Below, in pieces: positions 1 to 10,639 of a stretch of DNA of 64,000 nt (within the stretch, counting starts at the first letter, position 1; the number at the start of each line of letters is the position of its first letter). The stretch is taken from positions 350,268 to 414,267 of the forward strand of contig NC_025882.1 in assembly GCF_000755165.1 (NCBI RefSeq), in the 5' to 3' direction. Both the position numbers and the translations under genes were made by a program. Under the pieces are notes generated by a model. That model had not been told where the DNA came from. It saw only the letters and a program-made list of their open reading frames with translations, and ran no database searches. Source of the stretch: Leishmania panamensis (taxonomy: Eukaryota > Euglenozoa > Kinetoplastea > Trypanosomatida > Trypanosomatidae).

Positions 1-3000
1 GCTGCGCAGGAACAGCTGGCTGAGGCGCTGCCGGAGCTAGACCGAGCTCTGGAGAGTCTCAAGAACCTTAAGTCGTCGCAGATTACGGAGGTGTCCGGCT
101 ACAAAGCGCCGACTGCAGGTGTTGTCATGACGATGCAGGGCATCTGCATTCTCTTTCAAATCAAGCCCCAGATGCGCGCCGCAAACCCGATGGAGGAGAA
201 GAAACCCGACTTCTGGGCTATCGCCAAGGAGCAGCTACTCAACAACCCCAACCAACTCCTGCAGCGACTCATCCAGTACGACAAAGAGAGTATTCCGGAT
301 AAACTTATCCAGGCAGTCATGCCCCTCGTCAGGTCCGACGATTTCACACCGAAGAAGATCGCTGGTGCCAGTCAGGCTTGTGCCGCCATGTGTCAGTGGA
401 CACACGCAATGGTGCGCTTTTACGAGGTGAATAAGAAGGTGGCGCCGTTGCGAGAGGAGCTGGCGGTGGCACAGCAGGCGAACCAGGAGGCCCAGCAGAA
501 GCTGAAGGCGGCCGAAGGCCAGCTTGCCGAAGTAGAAACGCGGCTTGCCGATATGCAGTACCGCAAGGAAGAGGCTGAGCGAGAGATGGGGGAACTGGAT
601 CAAACGGTGAAGCGCACGGCGCTGCGGCTGGAGCGGGCCGCGATGCTTATCGACGGCTTGGCAGGCGAGAAACGCGCTTGGATGCAGTCGGTGGAGCGCA
701 TCGACGAGTCAACCCGGTACCTGATGGGCGACATGCTCGTGGCGGCTGGCCAGATCGCATACTGCGGTCCATTCACGTCCGTGTACCGTGAGGACCTCCT
801 GCAGTCGTGGGGCAAGGAGCTGGACCAGCGCTTGATCCTGCATAGCGCGCAGTGTTCCATCTTCCACACGCTGCAGGACGCGGTGGAAACGCGGAAGTGG
901 ATCTTGAAAGGGCTTCCAATGGATACCCTGTCGATTGAGAACGCTCTCTTCGCGAAGAACGCGCGCCGGTGGCCGCTTCTGATCGACCCTCAGACCCAGG
1001 GTAACCGATGGATCCGGAGAACGTACCAGGATTCGCTGGAGGTGGTGCGACCAAGCCAGAAGGACCTTATCAAGCGCATCGAGTTTTGCATCCGTGCTGG
1101 GCGGCCGGTGCTGCTGGAAAACGTCGGCGAGGAGATGGACGCCAGCCTCAACCCTTTGCTAGAACGACGCATCTTCGTGGAGGGTGGGACAGAGATGATT
1201 CGCATCTCCGACACGCCGATTCCGTGGAACCCGAAGTTCAAGTTCTTTATGACGACGAAACTGCCGAACCCCCACTACATCCCGGAGGTGATGGTGCGCG
1301 TCACGCTACTGAACTTCTTCATCACCCCTCACGGACTCGAAGACCAGATTCTCGGCGTTGTAGTTGGACAGGAGCGCAGGGAGCTAGAAATGCGGCGCAG
1401 TGACCTGATTGAGAAGAACGCTGCAATGAAAGCCGACCTCGTGAACACGCAGGAGAGCATCTTGTGTAAACTGAAGGAGGTGCAGGGCGAAGTGCTCGAC
1501 GACGTGGAGCTTATTGCCTACCTGAATGAGTCGAAAGAGAAGACGATAGAAATTACAACGCGAGTGGCCGAGGCAGAGGCCGCCGAGGTGGAGCTCACGG
1601 CTAGCCGCGAGGAGTACCGCCCCATTGCGCATCACTCCTCGTGCCTTTACTTCTGCTGCTCCACCCTGTCCCACGTCGACCCCATGTACCAGTACTCCCT
1701 TCAGTGGTTCGTGCAGCTCTTCATCGCGAGCATTGACCAGGCGAGGCGCTCCGACGACCTGGTGCAGCGCCTAGAGAACCTGAAGGAGTATTTCACCTAC
1801 AGCTTCTACCAGAACGTGAGCCGCTCCCTCTTTGAGAAGCACAAGCTTCTGTTCTCCTTCTACCTCTGCGTGCGACTCAAGGACCAGCGGGCGGAGGTGG
1901 ACCACGCGGAGTTCCGATTTTTGCTGCACGGCCCCACGCTCGTCGCCGACGCGAACGACAACCCGGACCCGAGCTGGATCACGCCGGCGACGTGGAACGA
2001 GTGGTGCTACCTAGACCAGCACTTCAGCGCCTTCTGCGGCCTCAAGGAGCATCTTCGCGCCCACCTGCCGTACTACAAAGAACTCTTCATGTCCTCTGCC
2101 GCTCATCGACAGCCCATGGCCGCAGACTGGGCAGACAAACTGACACCGATGCAACACCTGATGTTCCTGCGCTGCGTACGGCCCGACAAGGTGATGGAGA
2201 GGTTGCAGGACTTTGTCTTGGCGGAGATGGGGGAGAAGTTTATCCGGCCGCCGCCATTTGACCTGATCACATCCTTCAAGGACTCCAGTCCGGCGGTGCC
2301 GCTCATCTTTATCCTGTCGCAAGGTGCCGACCCGTATGACGACTGGAAGCGCTTTGCCGACGCGCAGAACATGGGCAAAAAGCTGTACGACGTATCGCTC
2401 GGCCAGGGGCAAGGCCCACGCGCAGAGCGCATGATGCAGGAGGCGATGGAGAACGGCTCGTGGGTTCTGTTGCAGAACTGCCATCTCGCCACGTCCTGGA
2501 TGCCGACACTGGAACGGCTGGTTGAGTCCATCACGCCAACCACGCATCCCAGCTTCCGACTGTGGCTCACGTCGATGCCAAACGCGCATTTCCCGGTGGC
2601 GGTGCTGCAGAGCGGTGTGAAGATGACAAATGAGCCGCCGAAGGGACTGCAGGCAAACGTGTCGCGCTCCATCGCCGCCTACGCAGGCGACTTTCTGGAA
2701 TCCTGTCAGAAGCCGATGGAGCTCAAAAAGCTCTTCTTCTCCATGTGCTTCTTTCATGCCCTGGTGCAGGAGCGTCGCAAGTTCGGGCCACTTGGGTGGA
2801 ACATTGCGTACGAGTTCACCAGCGGCGATCTGGGCTGTTGCGTGACACAAGTGAAAATGTTCCTTGACAAGTACGCCGAGGTCCCCTACACGGTGATCAG
2901 GGAGCTGAGCGGCAACATTCACTACGGTGGACGCGTCACAGATGAGTGGGATCGCCGCACCCTCAACACACTACTGGAACCCTTTGTGACACCGGATGTC

Positions 3001-4113
3001 ATGGCGGACGGTTACTTGTTTTGCCCTCGGCTGCAGGAGTACCAGTCGGTCCCTACCACGCACCGGCAAGGGTACCTGGACTACGTCGCCTCGTGGCCAC
3101 TGAACACCAGTCCAGAGACATTCGGGCTGCACGAAAATGCGGACATCACCTGCGCCCGCACCGAGACGTTCGAGACACTGCAGGCGATCGTGCTTCTACA
3201 AGGCGACCAAGGTCGCGGGGGCGACGGTGCCTCGTTGTCGTCGGCAGCTGCGTTGACCCCAGATGACATGGTGAGGACGTTCGGGGAGGCGATCCAGCGC
3301 AAGGTCGCTGCGCCGTTTGACCTCGACCAGTTCCGCCGCAAGTATCCGACAAAGTACGAGGACTCCATGAACACGGTCCTGGTGCAGGAGGCCATCCGCT
3401 TTAACCGGCTGGTGATGCTGCTGCACCAAACACTAGAGCAGCTGCCAATGGCGATCCGCGGCGAGGTGGTCATGAGCAAGGAGCTAGAGGAAGTGTACCT
3501 GGCCCTGTACAACAACCAGGTTCCTGCCCTGTGGTCCGAAAAGGCATACCCGAGCCTCAAGTCTCTCGGTGCCTGGGTGGATGACCTGGTGCGACGCCTT
3601 GCGATGGTGCAGGACTGGTACTTGCACGGCCACCCGAACATGTACTGGATCTCCGGCTTCTTCTTCCCGCAGGCCTTCTTGACGAGTATACTGCAGAACC
3701 ACGCGCGTGCGATGCACATTTCAATTGACACTATCAGCTACGACTTTGAGTGGATGTCCGCAGATCCATCATCGGTCACAGCGCGGCCGGAGGTGGGTTG
3801 CTACATTCATGGCATGTTTATCGAGGGTGCTCGCTTTGACCCTTCTACGCTGAGGTTGGCGGAGTCGTTGCCCAAGGTGCTCTACGAGCAGGCACCGATG
3901 CTGTGGTTGAAGCCCGTGCGTGACCGAGTGCCACCGGCGAGCGACATCTACGGGTGCCCGCTGTACAAGACGGTACGCCGCGCCGGCACGCTGAGCACAA
4001 CTGGACACTCGACGAATTATGTGCTCACTGCCGAAATTCAGACACCGCCCGAGGCGGGCGCGAATCACTGGATTCGACGCGGTGTAGCTCTTGTATGTGC
4101 GCTAAGTACGTAG
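1..4113 (+). CDS. Dynein heavy chain, axonemal type, C-terminal part (5' end outside window)
   Basis: The reading frame is already open at base 1 and runs 1370 codons to TAG, so this is the C-terminal third of a heavy chain whose AAA1-AAA4 modules lie upstream. The first residues fit the end of the stalk's first coiled coil and the microtubule-binding tip. A charged coiled coil follows (about residues 135-215), then AAA5 with the family segment WPLLIDPQTQGNRWIR near residue 325, a second helical stretch (about 450-540), AAA6, and the conserved C-terminal domain. The tail contains GTLSTTGHSTNYVL and HWIRRGVAL, typical of axonemal heavy chains and, from memory of the family, closest to monomeric inner-arm types. 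It would drive ATP-dependent sliding of flagellar doublets. The exact paralogue cannot be fixed from this fragment. There is no internal stop or frameshift. Confidence 0.95.
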   Translation, partial: AAQEQLAEALPELDRALESLKNLKSSQITEVSGYKAPTAGVVMTMQGICILFQIKPQMRAANPMEEKKPDFWAIAKEQLLNNPNQLLQRLIQYDKESIPDKLIQAVMPLVRSDDFTPKKIAGASQACAAMCQWTHAMVRFYEVNKKVAPLREELAVAQQANQEAQQKLKAAEGQLAEVETRLADMQYRKEEAEREMGELDQTVKRTALRLERAAMLIDGLAGEKRAWMQSVERIDESTRYLMGDMLVAAGQIAYCGPFTSVYREDLLQSWGKELDQRLILHSAQCSIFHTLQDAVETRKWILKGLPMDTLSIENALFAKNARRWPLLIDPQTQGNRWIRRTYQDSLEVVRPSQKDLIKRIEFCIRAGRPVLLENVGEEMDASLNPLLERRIFVEGGTEMIRISDTPIPWNPKFKFFMTTKLPNPHYIPEVMVRVTLLNFFITPHGLEDQILGVVVGQERRELEMRRSDLIEKNAAMKADLVNTQESILCKLKEVQGEVLDDVELIAYLNESKEKTIEITTRVAEAEAAEVELTASREEYRPIAHHSSCLYFCCSTLSHVDPMYQYSLQWFVQLFIASIDQARRSDDLVQRLENLKEYFTYSFYQNVSRSLFEKHKLLFSFYLCVRLKDQRAEVDHAEFRFLLHGPTLVADANDNPDPSWITPATWNEWCYLDQHFSAFCGLKEHLRAHLPYYKELFMSSAAHRQPMAADWADKLTPMQHLMFLRCVRPDKVMERLQDFVLAEMGEKFIRPPPFDLITSFKDSSPAVPLIFILSQGADPYDDWKRFADAQNMGKKLYDVSLGQGQGPRAERMMQEAMENGSWVLLQNCHLATSWMPTLERLVESITPTTHPSFRLWLTSMPNAHFPVAVLQSGVKMTNEPPKGLQANVSRSIAAYAGDFLESCQKPMELKKLFFSMCFFHALVQERRKFGPLGWNIAYEFTSGDLGCCVTQVKMFLDKYAEVPYTVIRELSGNIHYGGRVTDEWDRRTLNTLLEPFVTPDVMADGYLFCPRLQEYQSVPTTHRQGYLDYVASWPLNTSPETFGLHENADITCARTETFETLQAIVLLQGDQGRGGDGASLSSAAALTPDDMVRTFGEAIQRKVAAPFDLDQFRRKYPTKYEDSMNTVLVQEAIRFNRLVMLLHQTLEQLPMAIRGEVVMSKELEEVYLALYNNQVPALWSEKAYPSLKSLGAWVDDLVRRLAMVQDWYLHGHPNMYWISGFFFPQAFLTSILQNHARAMHISIDTISYDFEWMSADPSSVTARPEVGCYIHGMFIEGARFDPSTLRLAESLPKVLYEQAPMLWLKPVRDRVPPASDIYGCPLYKTVRRAGTLSTTGHSTNYVLTAEIQTPPEAGANHWIRRGVALVCALST

Positions 4114-4187
4114 CAGAGGTACGCAGTGAACCGCTTTGCTCCCACTGCAGGTCCATTTCCGTCTGCGTGTGAGCTTGGTGGAGGGAG

Positions 4188-4237
<50 letters not shown>

Positions 4238-6837
4238 CGTGGATGTGTTGTTGGCGCGCCATAGCAATCACGGCGCATTTATTTCCGTCTTGCCAGGGGT
4301 GCTGTTTTGCTGTTTTTTTTTTCTGACACTCTTCTGCTCCTTTCGTGGTTGAGGTCACTTTACCTTTTGGGTTTCCGTGTCCTCACTTTGTCGCTGCGCC
4401 ACGGTAGGTGTCGCCGTAGCTGCAACATACGGAGAGAGGAGGGGGTAGACGCCCCAACAATGTACACATCGGTGAGCAATCGCACAGACACACACACACA
4501 CACCATACGCACCGTCAACACTGTTTGCGTCTCCGTCTAGTCTATTAGAATGGAATATGATGTACAGCCCCTGGTGAACGCGCTTAAAGGGGAATCGCGT
4601 TCTTTTGTTGTCGTTGAGGAGAGAAGAGGTGATATCGATGTATACTTGAATGCACGCCTCATAGAAAGGCACATGTGCTGTCCGCACGTGTGGCAGTGCC
4701 GCTGACAAGACGGGCGGGCTTCTGCGCAGTGCATATCACACACATGCACACCCGCCAAGGAAACTAATGAGCCCAACTTGGCGGGTGAGCCTTATCGAGT
4801 TTCTTCGTGGACTCCGAACAACGATATGAACGCGCAGCTGCGCCGATCAACACGCGGACGCGCAGGCGTCTTCATCAGCTTAAGTTCCCCCCTGGCGAGA
4901 ACGTTGTTTTTCGCTGTAGGCACCTGTGCCGCTTTTGGTTGCTGCATCCTCGTGTCGAAGCCAAGCACCAACTCCGTGCACGCACGTTGCAATGCCTCTT
5001 TCCGTAGTCGCTGTTACCGCGCTTGTTCACTCGATGTTTTCGCTTTCTCTCCTCTTTATGTTTTCGTATCTGCTTTGGAGTTTGACCGTCTTACGGTGGC
5101 CTCGATTTCAGCCTTCTCTTGACTCTATTCGGTGACTAACACCGTTTGTTGTTTGCCTGTCCCATACAGCTGCGCATGTGAAACAGAAGTAACCTTTTTG
5201 GGCGTCTTGGGGGGTCGTGTGTTCTCCCCGCTGCCCTTGTCCGCCCCCGCTCAGGGGACTCTTGCATCCGTTAGTGGTGTGAAGAGGAGGGGCGATCCGA
5301 TGGTGAACACCTCACGCCATGCAGAGCCGCGCGCGCACGTCCAGGCCTGGCAGGGATCTAGGCGGACTCTCTCCACGCACTGAGGCCTCCCTGTGACCCC
5401 TCCTCCTCCTTTGCTCAGGTGAAGGAAGGACAAGGGCTGTGGAGATTCACAAACGTGAAGTGGAGCTGCACCTGAGCGTAGCGGCGAGCTGCAGCAAACG
5501 AAGAAACAGAGAGAGGAAGGCAGGAACAGAGCAGCAGTGGTAGGGGTGTTCTCGACATGCTTCGGGCTCGTCGTCTTCCTCTGGGCTCAATCCCTGTTCC
5601 TTCTTGGCCACCGTCCACGGTCGTCCTCTTCATGCTCACTGTTTCCTCTCCTTCTCCCATCAATCGATTTCCTCATGGTGAAAACGTATCCTTTGGGGGT
5701 GGTGGTGGGCGGCGGCGGCGGTCGCAAGGAAGGGGAGAGCTCGTGAGCACTTGCTTCCTTTCCTGGTGCTGCTGTCTTCGAAGCTTGGCTGTTTTGCTTT
5801 TATCCTCCGACTAGGACCCCTTCACGACCAGACCACTTGTCTTTTCAGTCCCCTCCCCTCGCATTCATACACTCCTCCTCATTCCCGCCTTTTCATACCC
5901 GTACACCTACGGGCTGTAAAGATAACTGAGTCTCCACTGATTCCCTCGGCTGCCTGCTCCCCCTCCCTCCCCCCGCTTTGCCCATCGCACCCTTCATCGG
6001 TGAGGGCCTCTGTCGCCCACCTTTCCGTGTCGTTAGGACTCGTGCATTGCCTCTTTTTTGAACGGCGGTGCCCCCCTAAGTGCAAGTGCTCTGGGGCTCG
6101 ATAGCTGGGCGTGCGTGTTTTAGCCACTGCCAGTGCAGCCGAGACAGCGAAATTTTCACTTCGTCCGTCTCTTGTGTCTTTTTCGCACTCCTCCCACGCC
6201 CCAGCATGGCGCTGCTGCCGTGACTGACTCGCCTTTTTTTTCGTTCTAATTATTATTTTATAGCTTTCGTGTTGCTCCCATTTCTTGTGCAGCATTTTTG
6301 CACCTTCACACCACTCCCTCCTCTTCGTGTCTTATCCGAGGGTCACTTGTCGTCGACGGTGCTGGTACTGCGGCACCTCGTCTCTCACCCGTCCTCCTTC
6401 TTGTTCCCTTTGTTTTGTTTTGCTTCATGCGTCCCTGTGTCCCTCGGTACGTATCATCAACATTTCCTGCAACGCCGCGCAACGCTTTCTGCCCTTGAAG
6501 CCGACAAGTGGGCTGCTATTTAGTTACCTGCCAGCACCGCGGCATCTTGGGGAGCTTCTCTCGCACCGAACCGGTACGATCGGTGAGGCAAGGGCGTGTT
6601 GTGTGTCGGTAGATCTCCATCGCACTCTTGTTATTCGCTACCTACATTGTGTCTATCACCAAAGCGCTGGATGTCAGCTCTTTTGCTGTCGTGTTCACTG
6701 CTTTTTCAGTCGCCCGTGGATACGGCAACGTTTTGTGAGTGTGCGTGAAGTGCTCAATCAGGAAGACAATTCTTGGTGCCCTCAGCCCCCCCCCCCGAAC
6801 ACGACACACACGCACCCACAAAGGCAGCTGTAGGAGC
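4114..6837. other. Intergenic spacer after dynein gene
   Basis: This 2.7 kb has no convincing gene. It holds a (TG)23 tract at 4191-4236, pyrimidine-rich stretches at about 5540-5680, 5745-6080 and 6290-6440 that could serve as splice-acceptor tracts, and a C-run at 6787-6796 shortly before the next start codon. One 51-codon ATG frame at 4550-4705 is discussed as a weak small-gene candidate. Confidence 0.6.
4191..4236. repeat. (TG)n microsatellite
   Basis: An uninterrupted run of 23 TG units lies about 80 bp after the dynein stop codon, so it should fall in the 3' untranslated region of that mRNA. Confidence 0.95.
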
Positions 6838-8982
6838 ATGCACCGCACAGGGGGCCGGCAACTGGCTCTACGCAACGGTGCTGGCAAGGCTACCGCTGGC
6901 ACGACATGGCTACGTGTTTTTGTTGCTGCCTTAATTACCCTCTCGACTGGGTCGGCAGTGCTGTACGTCGCTATCCTCGGCCTCGATGATGTTTATTCGG
7001 TGCGAAACAGCCAAAACATCTACTACGCGAATAGTTCGCTTACAGCATCAAATGACACGTCCTCGGCGACGCGGGACCCAGTCGAAGGCCAAACATTACT
7101 TTTTCCAGAACTACACGCCTCTATTGGCTTCCACACCGTGTGCGTCAGTCATAACTGCTTCGCGCGCTCTCATCTCAGTGGCATCTCGGCCCTCGTCGCG
7201 AATGCGGCCCAAGGATCCACGGGGCCCCCTCTACCCGAACGTCTGGCTATCGCGTACGAGGAGGCAACGTCCCAATACATCTTCGGCTTTGACATAGGCA
7301 CGCCGTGCGGGACGCCACGGGCCAAGATACAGTCTCTTAGCAACTTGGGCGTGGCCGCGTCGGCGTTGTCACTTGTATTGGTGCTCGCTCTCTTCGCCAT
7401 AAGCATGATTCTCTGCTGGCTGGTCGGCGACGCGACTGTCAACCACGAGCTCCATTGCGTAACCGCTAACACGGTGGACCTGCCGACACCGTATCTGCTG
7501 CACAAAATGAGCCGGCATCTACGGCTGAAAAAGACGCTTCTCTTGAGCGCCATCCTTAGCTTATTGGTCTTTACGATGGCTCTCTGCACGATGGGTGTCG
7601 CGGTCGGACTGAACGGGAGCACGTCAAAATGTGGACAGTCTGTCTGCGCTGCGTTTGAACGGGCCATGGAGAACTTCTATGCGCTGGCGGACTCCTTGAG
7701 CATGAACGTCTCCACACCGCGCGTCTACTCGTGCCGCTACGGCAGCACCTACCTCCTCATTATGGTGGCTTTCTCTCTCTCTGCTGTCAGCCTGATAATG
7801 AACGCGGCTATGCTCTTCGTCTACCATCGATCGCGATATCACGAAAAGGTGTCGGCGATATGCGAGCAGCTGCACCAGGTGACAGGCGTGCAGAGCCGCA
7901 CAGATGACAAGAATGACGCCTGCTTGCAGGTGCGGCGAGAGTCAGCCTTGGAAGAGGTCTCCTCGATGAAAAATTCTATGGCGGCCGTTTCCCGTGATGG
8001 CTCCGACGTACTCCGCAGCGACGCCCCCTTCGCCGTCGGTGGACTGGCGCGGCGTTCTTCGTTTCTGAGTACGCCCGCGGATGTACAACGGGCTGCTCAC
8101 AGCGTTGGTGGTCGCATCGAATTGTATCGGCGGCTCAAACAGTTCAAGGCGGTGGAGGAGCAGAGGCGTTGGTGCATTGAAATGGAAAGGGGTATTGAGT
8201 TTCAAGCATGTCTGGCACTCGGCGAAAAGCTGGGGAGCAACGAGGGGCTTTGCAGGCTTCACAAATTCATGCTTGACTGGTTTGTCTCTCCAATCCTCGA
8301 TATGTGCGTCTCGGAAACGCGCTGCAGGCAGCAGCTAATGTGTGAGTACTACACCGGGGCTACTGCACTTCTCGCTAGCTTAACTGACGGTGCAACGGTT
8401 GACCCGTTAGGACCTGCTCAGCACCGAGGGGAGGGTGCCGTCCTACGGGAAAAGGTGAGGGCAGTGGCGCCACAACGCATGCGACAGTGGCAGGAAGTAC
8501 AGGGGAAGATGTGCCCTACCTTTCAACGCACCACCTCGTGCATAGCTGCGGATCCTCGACTGATACGAAGTTTGTCCTCCCCGAGCAATTCAGAACGAAT
8601 CATACACGCGGAGCTGAACGCCGATGGGTGGATTCGGAAGTTCGAGGAGCTCCTCACAGCCTACGTGGATGCAGCCTTCTTAGAACCTCTTGCGAGGCAT
8701 ACTCTCAAAGCGAATGTGCGGGATCAGGAGGCGAACATGAGCAGCTGCTTCTCCTATTCTAGCCAGTACAAGGTTCCCTTGCCCTACAGCAGCAGAGACA
8801 GCTTCGTTGCCGTCGGTGGTGTGCGGTCACACGTGCGTGCTGACAGCATATCAGCTACTGGCGCCGCTGAGGCGTTCGAGTCTCCGTTCAGACAGCAGAA
8901 GGTGCTGGCGGAAGGTTCCCGTGCATCGCTCAGCGATGTTCTGCAACGCCGAGAGGTGAGTGCACGCGCGGCCGCAGCATAG
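6838..8982 (+). CDS. Four-pass membrane protein with long cytoplasmic tail, unknown function
   Basis: The protein has 714 residues. The start is the first in-frame ATG; the frame is open further upstream but has no other ATG and crosses a C-run and CA-rich sequence typical of leader DNA. Hydrophobic segments lie at about residues 24-48, 169-195, 231-257 and 304-328. The loops between segments 1-2 and 3-4 contain paired cysteines (VCVSHNC, PCG, SKCGQSVC, YSC), suggesting disulfide-bonded extracellular loops. The remaining roughly 385 residues look soluble and end in a low-complexity RAAAA tail. The topology (short N-terminus, large first loop, four passes) resembles amastin-like surface proteins, but I do not see the amastin signature and the cytoplasmic tail is far longer. 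I do not recognise the family. Confidence 0.85.
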   Translation: MHRTGGRQLALRNGAGKATAGTTWLRVFVAALITLSTGSAVLYVAILGLDDVYSVRNSQNIYYANSSLTASNDTSSATRDPVEGQTLLFPELHASIGFHTVCVSHNCFARSHLSGISALVANAAQGSTGPPLPERLAIAYEEATSQYIFGFDIGTPCGTPRAKIQSLSNLGVAASALSLVLVLALFAISMILCWLVGDATVNHELHCVTANTVDLPTPYLLHKMSRHLRLKKTLLLSAILSLLVFTMALCTMGVAVGLNGSTSKCGQSVCAAFERAMENFYALADSLSMNVSTPRVYSCRYGSTYLLIMVAFSLSAVSLIMNAAMLFVYHRSRYHEKVSAICEQLHQVTGVQSRTDDKNDACLQVRRESALEEVSSMKNSMAAVSRDGSDVLRSDAPFAVGGLARRSSFLSTPADVQRAAHSVGGRIELYRRLKQFKAVEEQRRWCIEMERGIEFQACLALGEKLGSNEGLCRLHKFMLDWFVSPILDMCVSETRCRQQLMCEYYTGATALLASLTDGATVDPLGPAQHRGEGAVLREKVRAVAPQRMRQWQEVQGKMCPTFQRTTSCIAADPRLIRSLSSPSNSERIIHAELNADGWIRKFEELLTAYVDAAFLEPLARHTLKANVRDQEANMSSCFSYSSQYKVPLPYSSRDSFVAVGGVRSHVRADSISATGAAEAFESPFRQQKVLAEGSRASLSDVLQRREVSARAAAA

Positions 8983-10639
8983 CACCAGTTCCTGTACCAA
9001 GGCCACACAAAGCCTTGAGGGGAAAGAAGGCTGCTCAACTGGTGAAGAACACCTCTTCTACTCCCATGAACACTATCCTTCCCCGCGCCTCTTCTGTCCC
9101 TTAGCCAAGATGTGGCATCAGCAGGTCGCCGCCGCTGCGGCCGACGCTGCCCATCTCGTCGACGGACAGTACGTTTTATCACAGCACCGACACGGTTTGG
9201 GGAGCTGCGGAGTCGCATAGCGCGTACCAAAGTGCTTCGGAGACAGAACCTCAGGAGGACAAACTCCATGGTCGCCAACAGCATCGCATCTGGACGAGTC
9301 TTGCCTCTGTATCCACCTTAGCATTAGAATGAAACCTGAACTCCTCCCATCCGACGGCAGCGGCGGCATCTGCAGTGAATGGCCTATGAGGTAAACGCAG
9401 GGACATGTAATCACTTGATGTAAGCCGCTGTTACACAGAAACAAGCGTTACCCAGTTTTCTCTCCTATTCCTGTGTCACCTCCCTTTTCCCTCTTTGTCT
9501 CCTCAGCTCCCATGCCGACGCACTCAAGTGAGTCATGTTCGTTCTCTTACCAAAAGAAAAAGCTCTTCGACTGCTCTTGCACCTCTGGGAATCTCCTCGT
9601 GTGTGGTCCCCCTCCCCTCTCTCCCTATCGCGCTCCTTCTCATCGTGTTGTTTCTGCTTATGGTGAATTGTGAGTGCTCTGCCCCCACCTCCACCCCGTT
9701 TGTTTCGTTTGCGCTTCATCGTTGTTCTCTGCTGTGTGGGTCCCCTCGGTGGTGGTGGTGGTGGTGTGTGTGTCAGCCTCTTTTGGCTGTCGTTCTGTTC
9801 TTCCTTTTCTGTTTCTGCCCTTGTTTCCCCCTTTTTCTTCTTTTCGCTGTATTAAGTGTAGCACAAAATGGCCGTCATTGTGTGTGCTGCTGCTGGTGCT
9901 GTTCAGGTCACTCTTTGAGGGGTTTCGACTTTCCACTCTCCATAATTTGTTGCCTGCTTCTCTCTATGCTGTGTCGGGGTCTCCCTCGTTTCCAGCGCAC
10001 ATGTGGGATACTAGTATTTTCCTTTATCTACAGACAGCTAGGAAAGCTGCTTGCCTCCCCGCCCTCGTTTCCCTTCGCTTCTGTGTGTGTGTGTATTGAG
10101 GCCAATGCGGTGTCAAGCAGTCCTGACTATTCGGCCCCGATTGCAGCGGGCTCCCGCTACATCTCTACATAAACAACTTTCTTCCTCTCGCTTGGTTCCG
10201 TTTTATTTGTTCCTTTTTTTTGGGTGGGTAGGTGGGGGATTTCGGTACTCATGAACTGTGTCACTAACATATTCGATATCTTCCACCCGCTACCTCCTCG
10301 CCGCTGCCTTGTATTTCCACTGGGCGTCCCTTGCTCCCTGCATCACGTTTGCCTTTTCCTGAAAGGGTGTCATCTGCAACTTTTCTCCCTCCCACGATCT
10401 CCTCGGCTTCCTTGTCGCCGTCGTTACTCCTCGTTGCGCATCACCTCCTTTTCTCTCGTTCTTTCCGTCTTGGCCTATTGTTTTTCAATGCATGGATATG
10501 TTCTGTTTTGCTCCCCAGCTCAGCTTCTTTCAGCGCTATACCCCCCCCCCCACCACCACCACCCCTCGTTCCCTCCTCCCTCTCTCGTTTCATGTGCCTG
10601 TGTGTGTGTGTGTGTGTATGTGTGTGCGACAGGGTTGTC
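8983..10639. other. Intergenic spacer, pyrimidine-rich
   Basis: No gene is supported. The first 450 bp have mixed composition and probably form the 3' UTR of the membrane protein. From about 9460 to 10600 the + strand is rich in C and T, with T-runs, a GGT/GTG-rich patch at 9748-9775, a C-run at 10539-10550 and a (TG)n tract near 10599-10626. This is ordinary trypanosomatid spacer DNA ending where the retroposon remnant begins. Confidence 0.6.

Noticed and set aside
4191..4236. TG tracts and C-runs considered as CRISPR-like or centromeric repeats
   Set aside because: They are simple microsatellites without unique spacers. No CRISPR array is expected or seen in this eukaryotic DNA.
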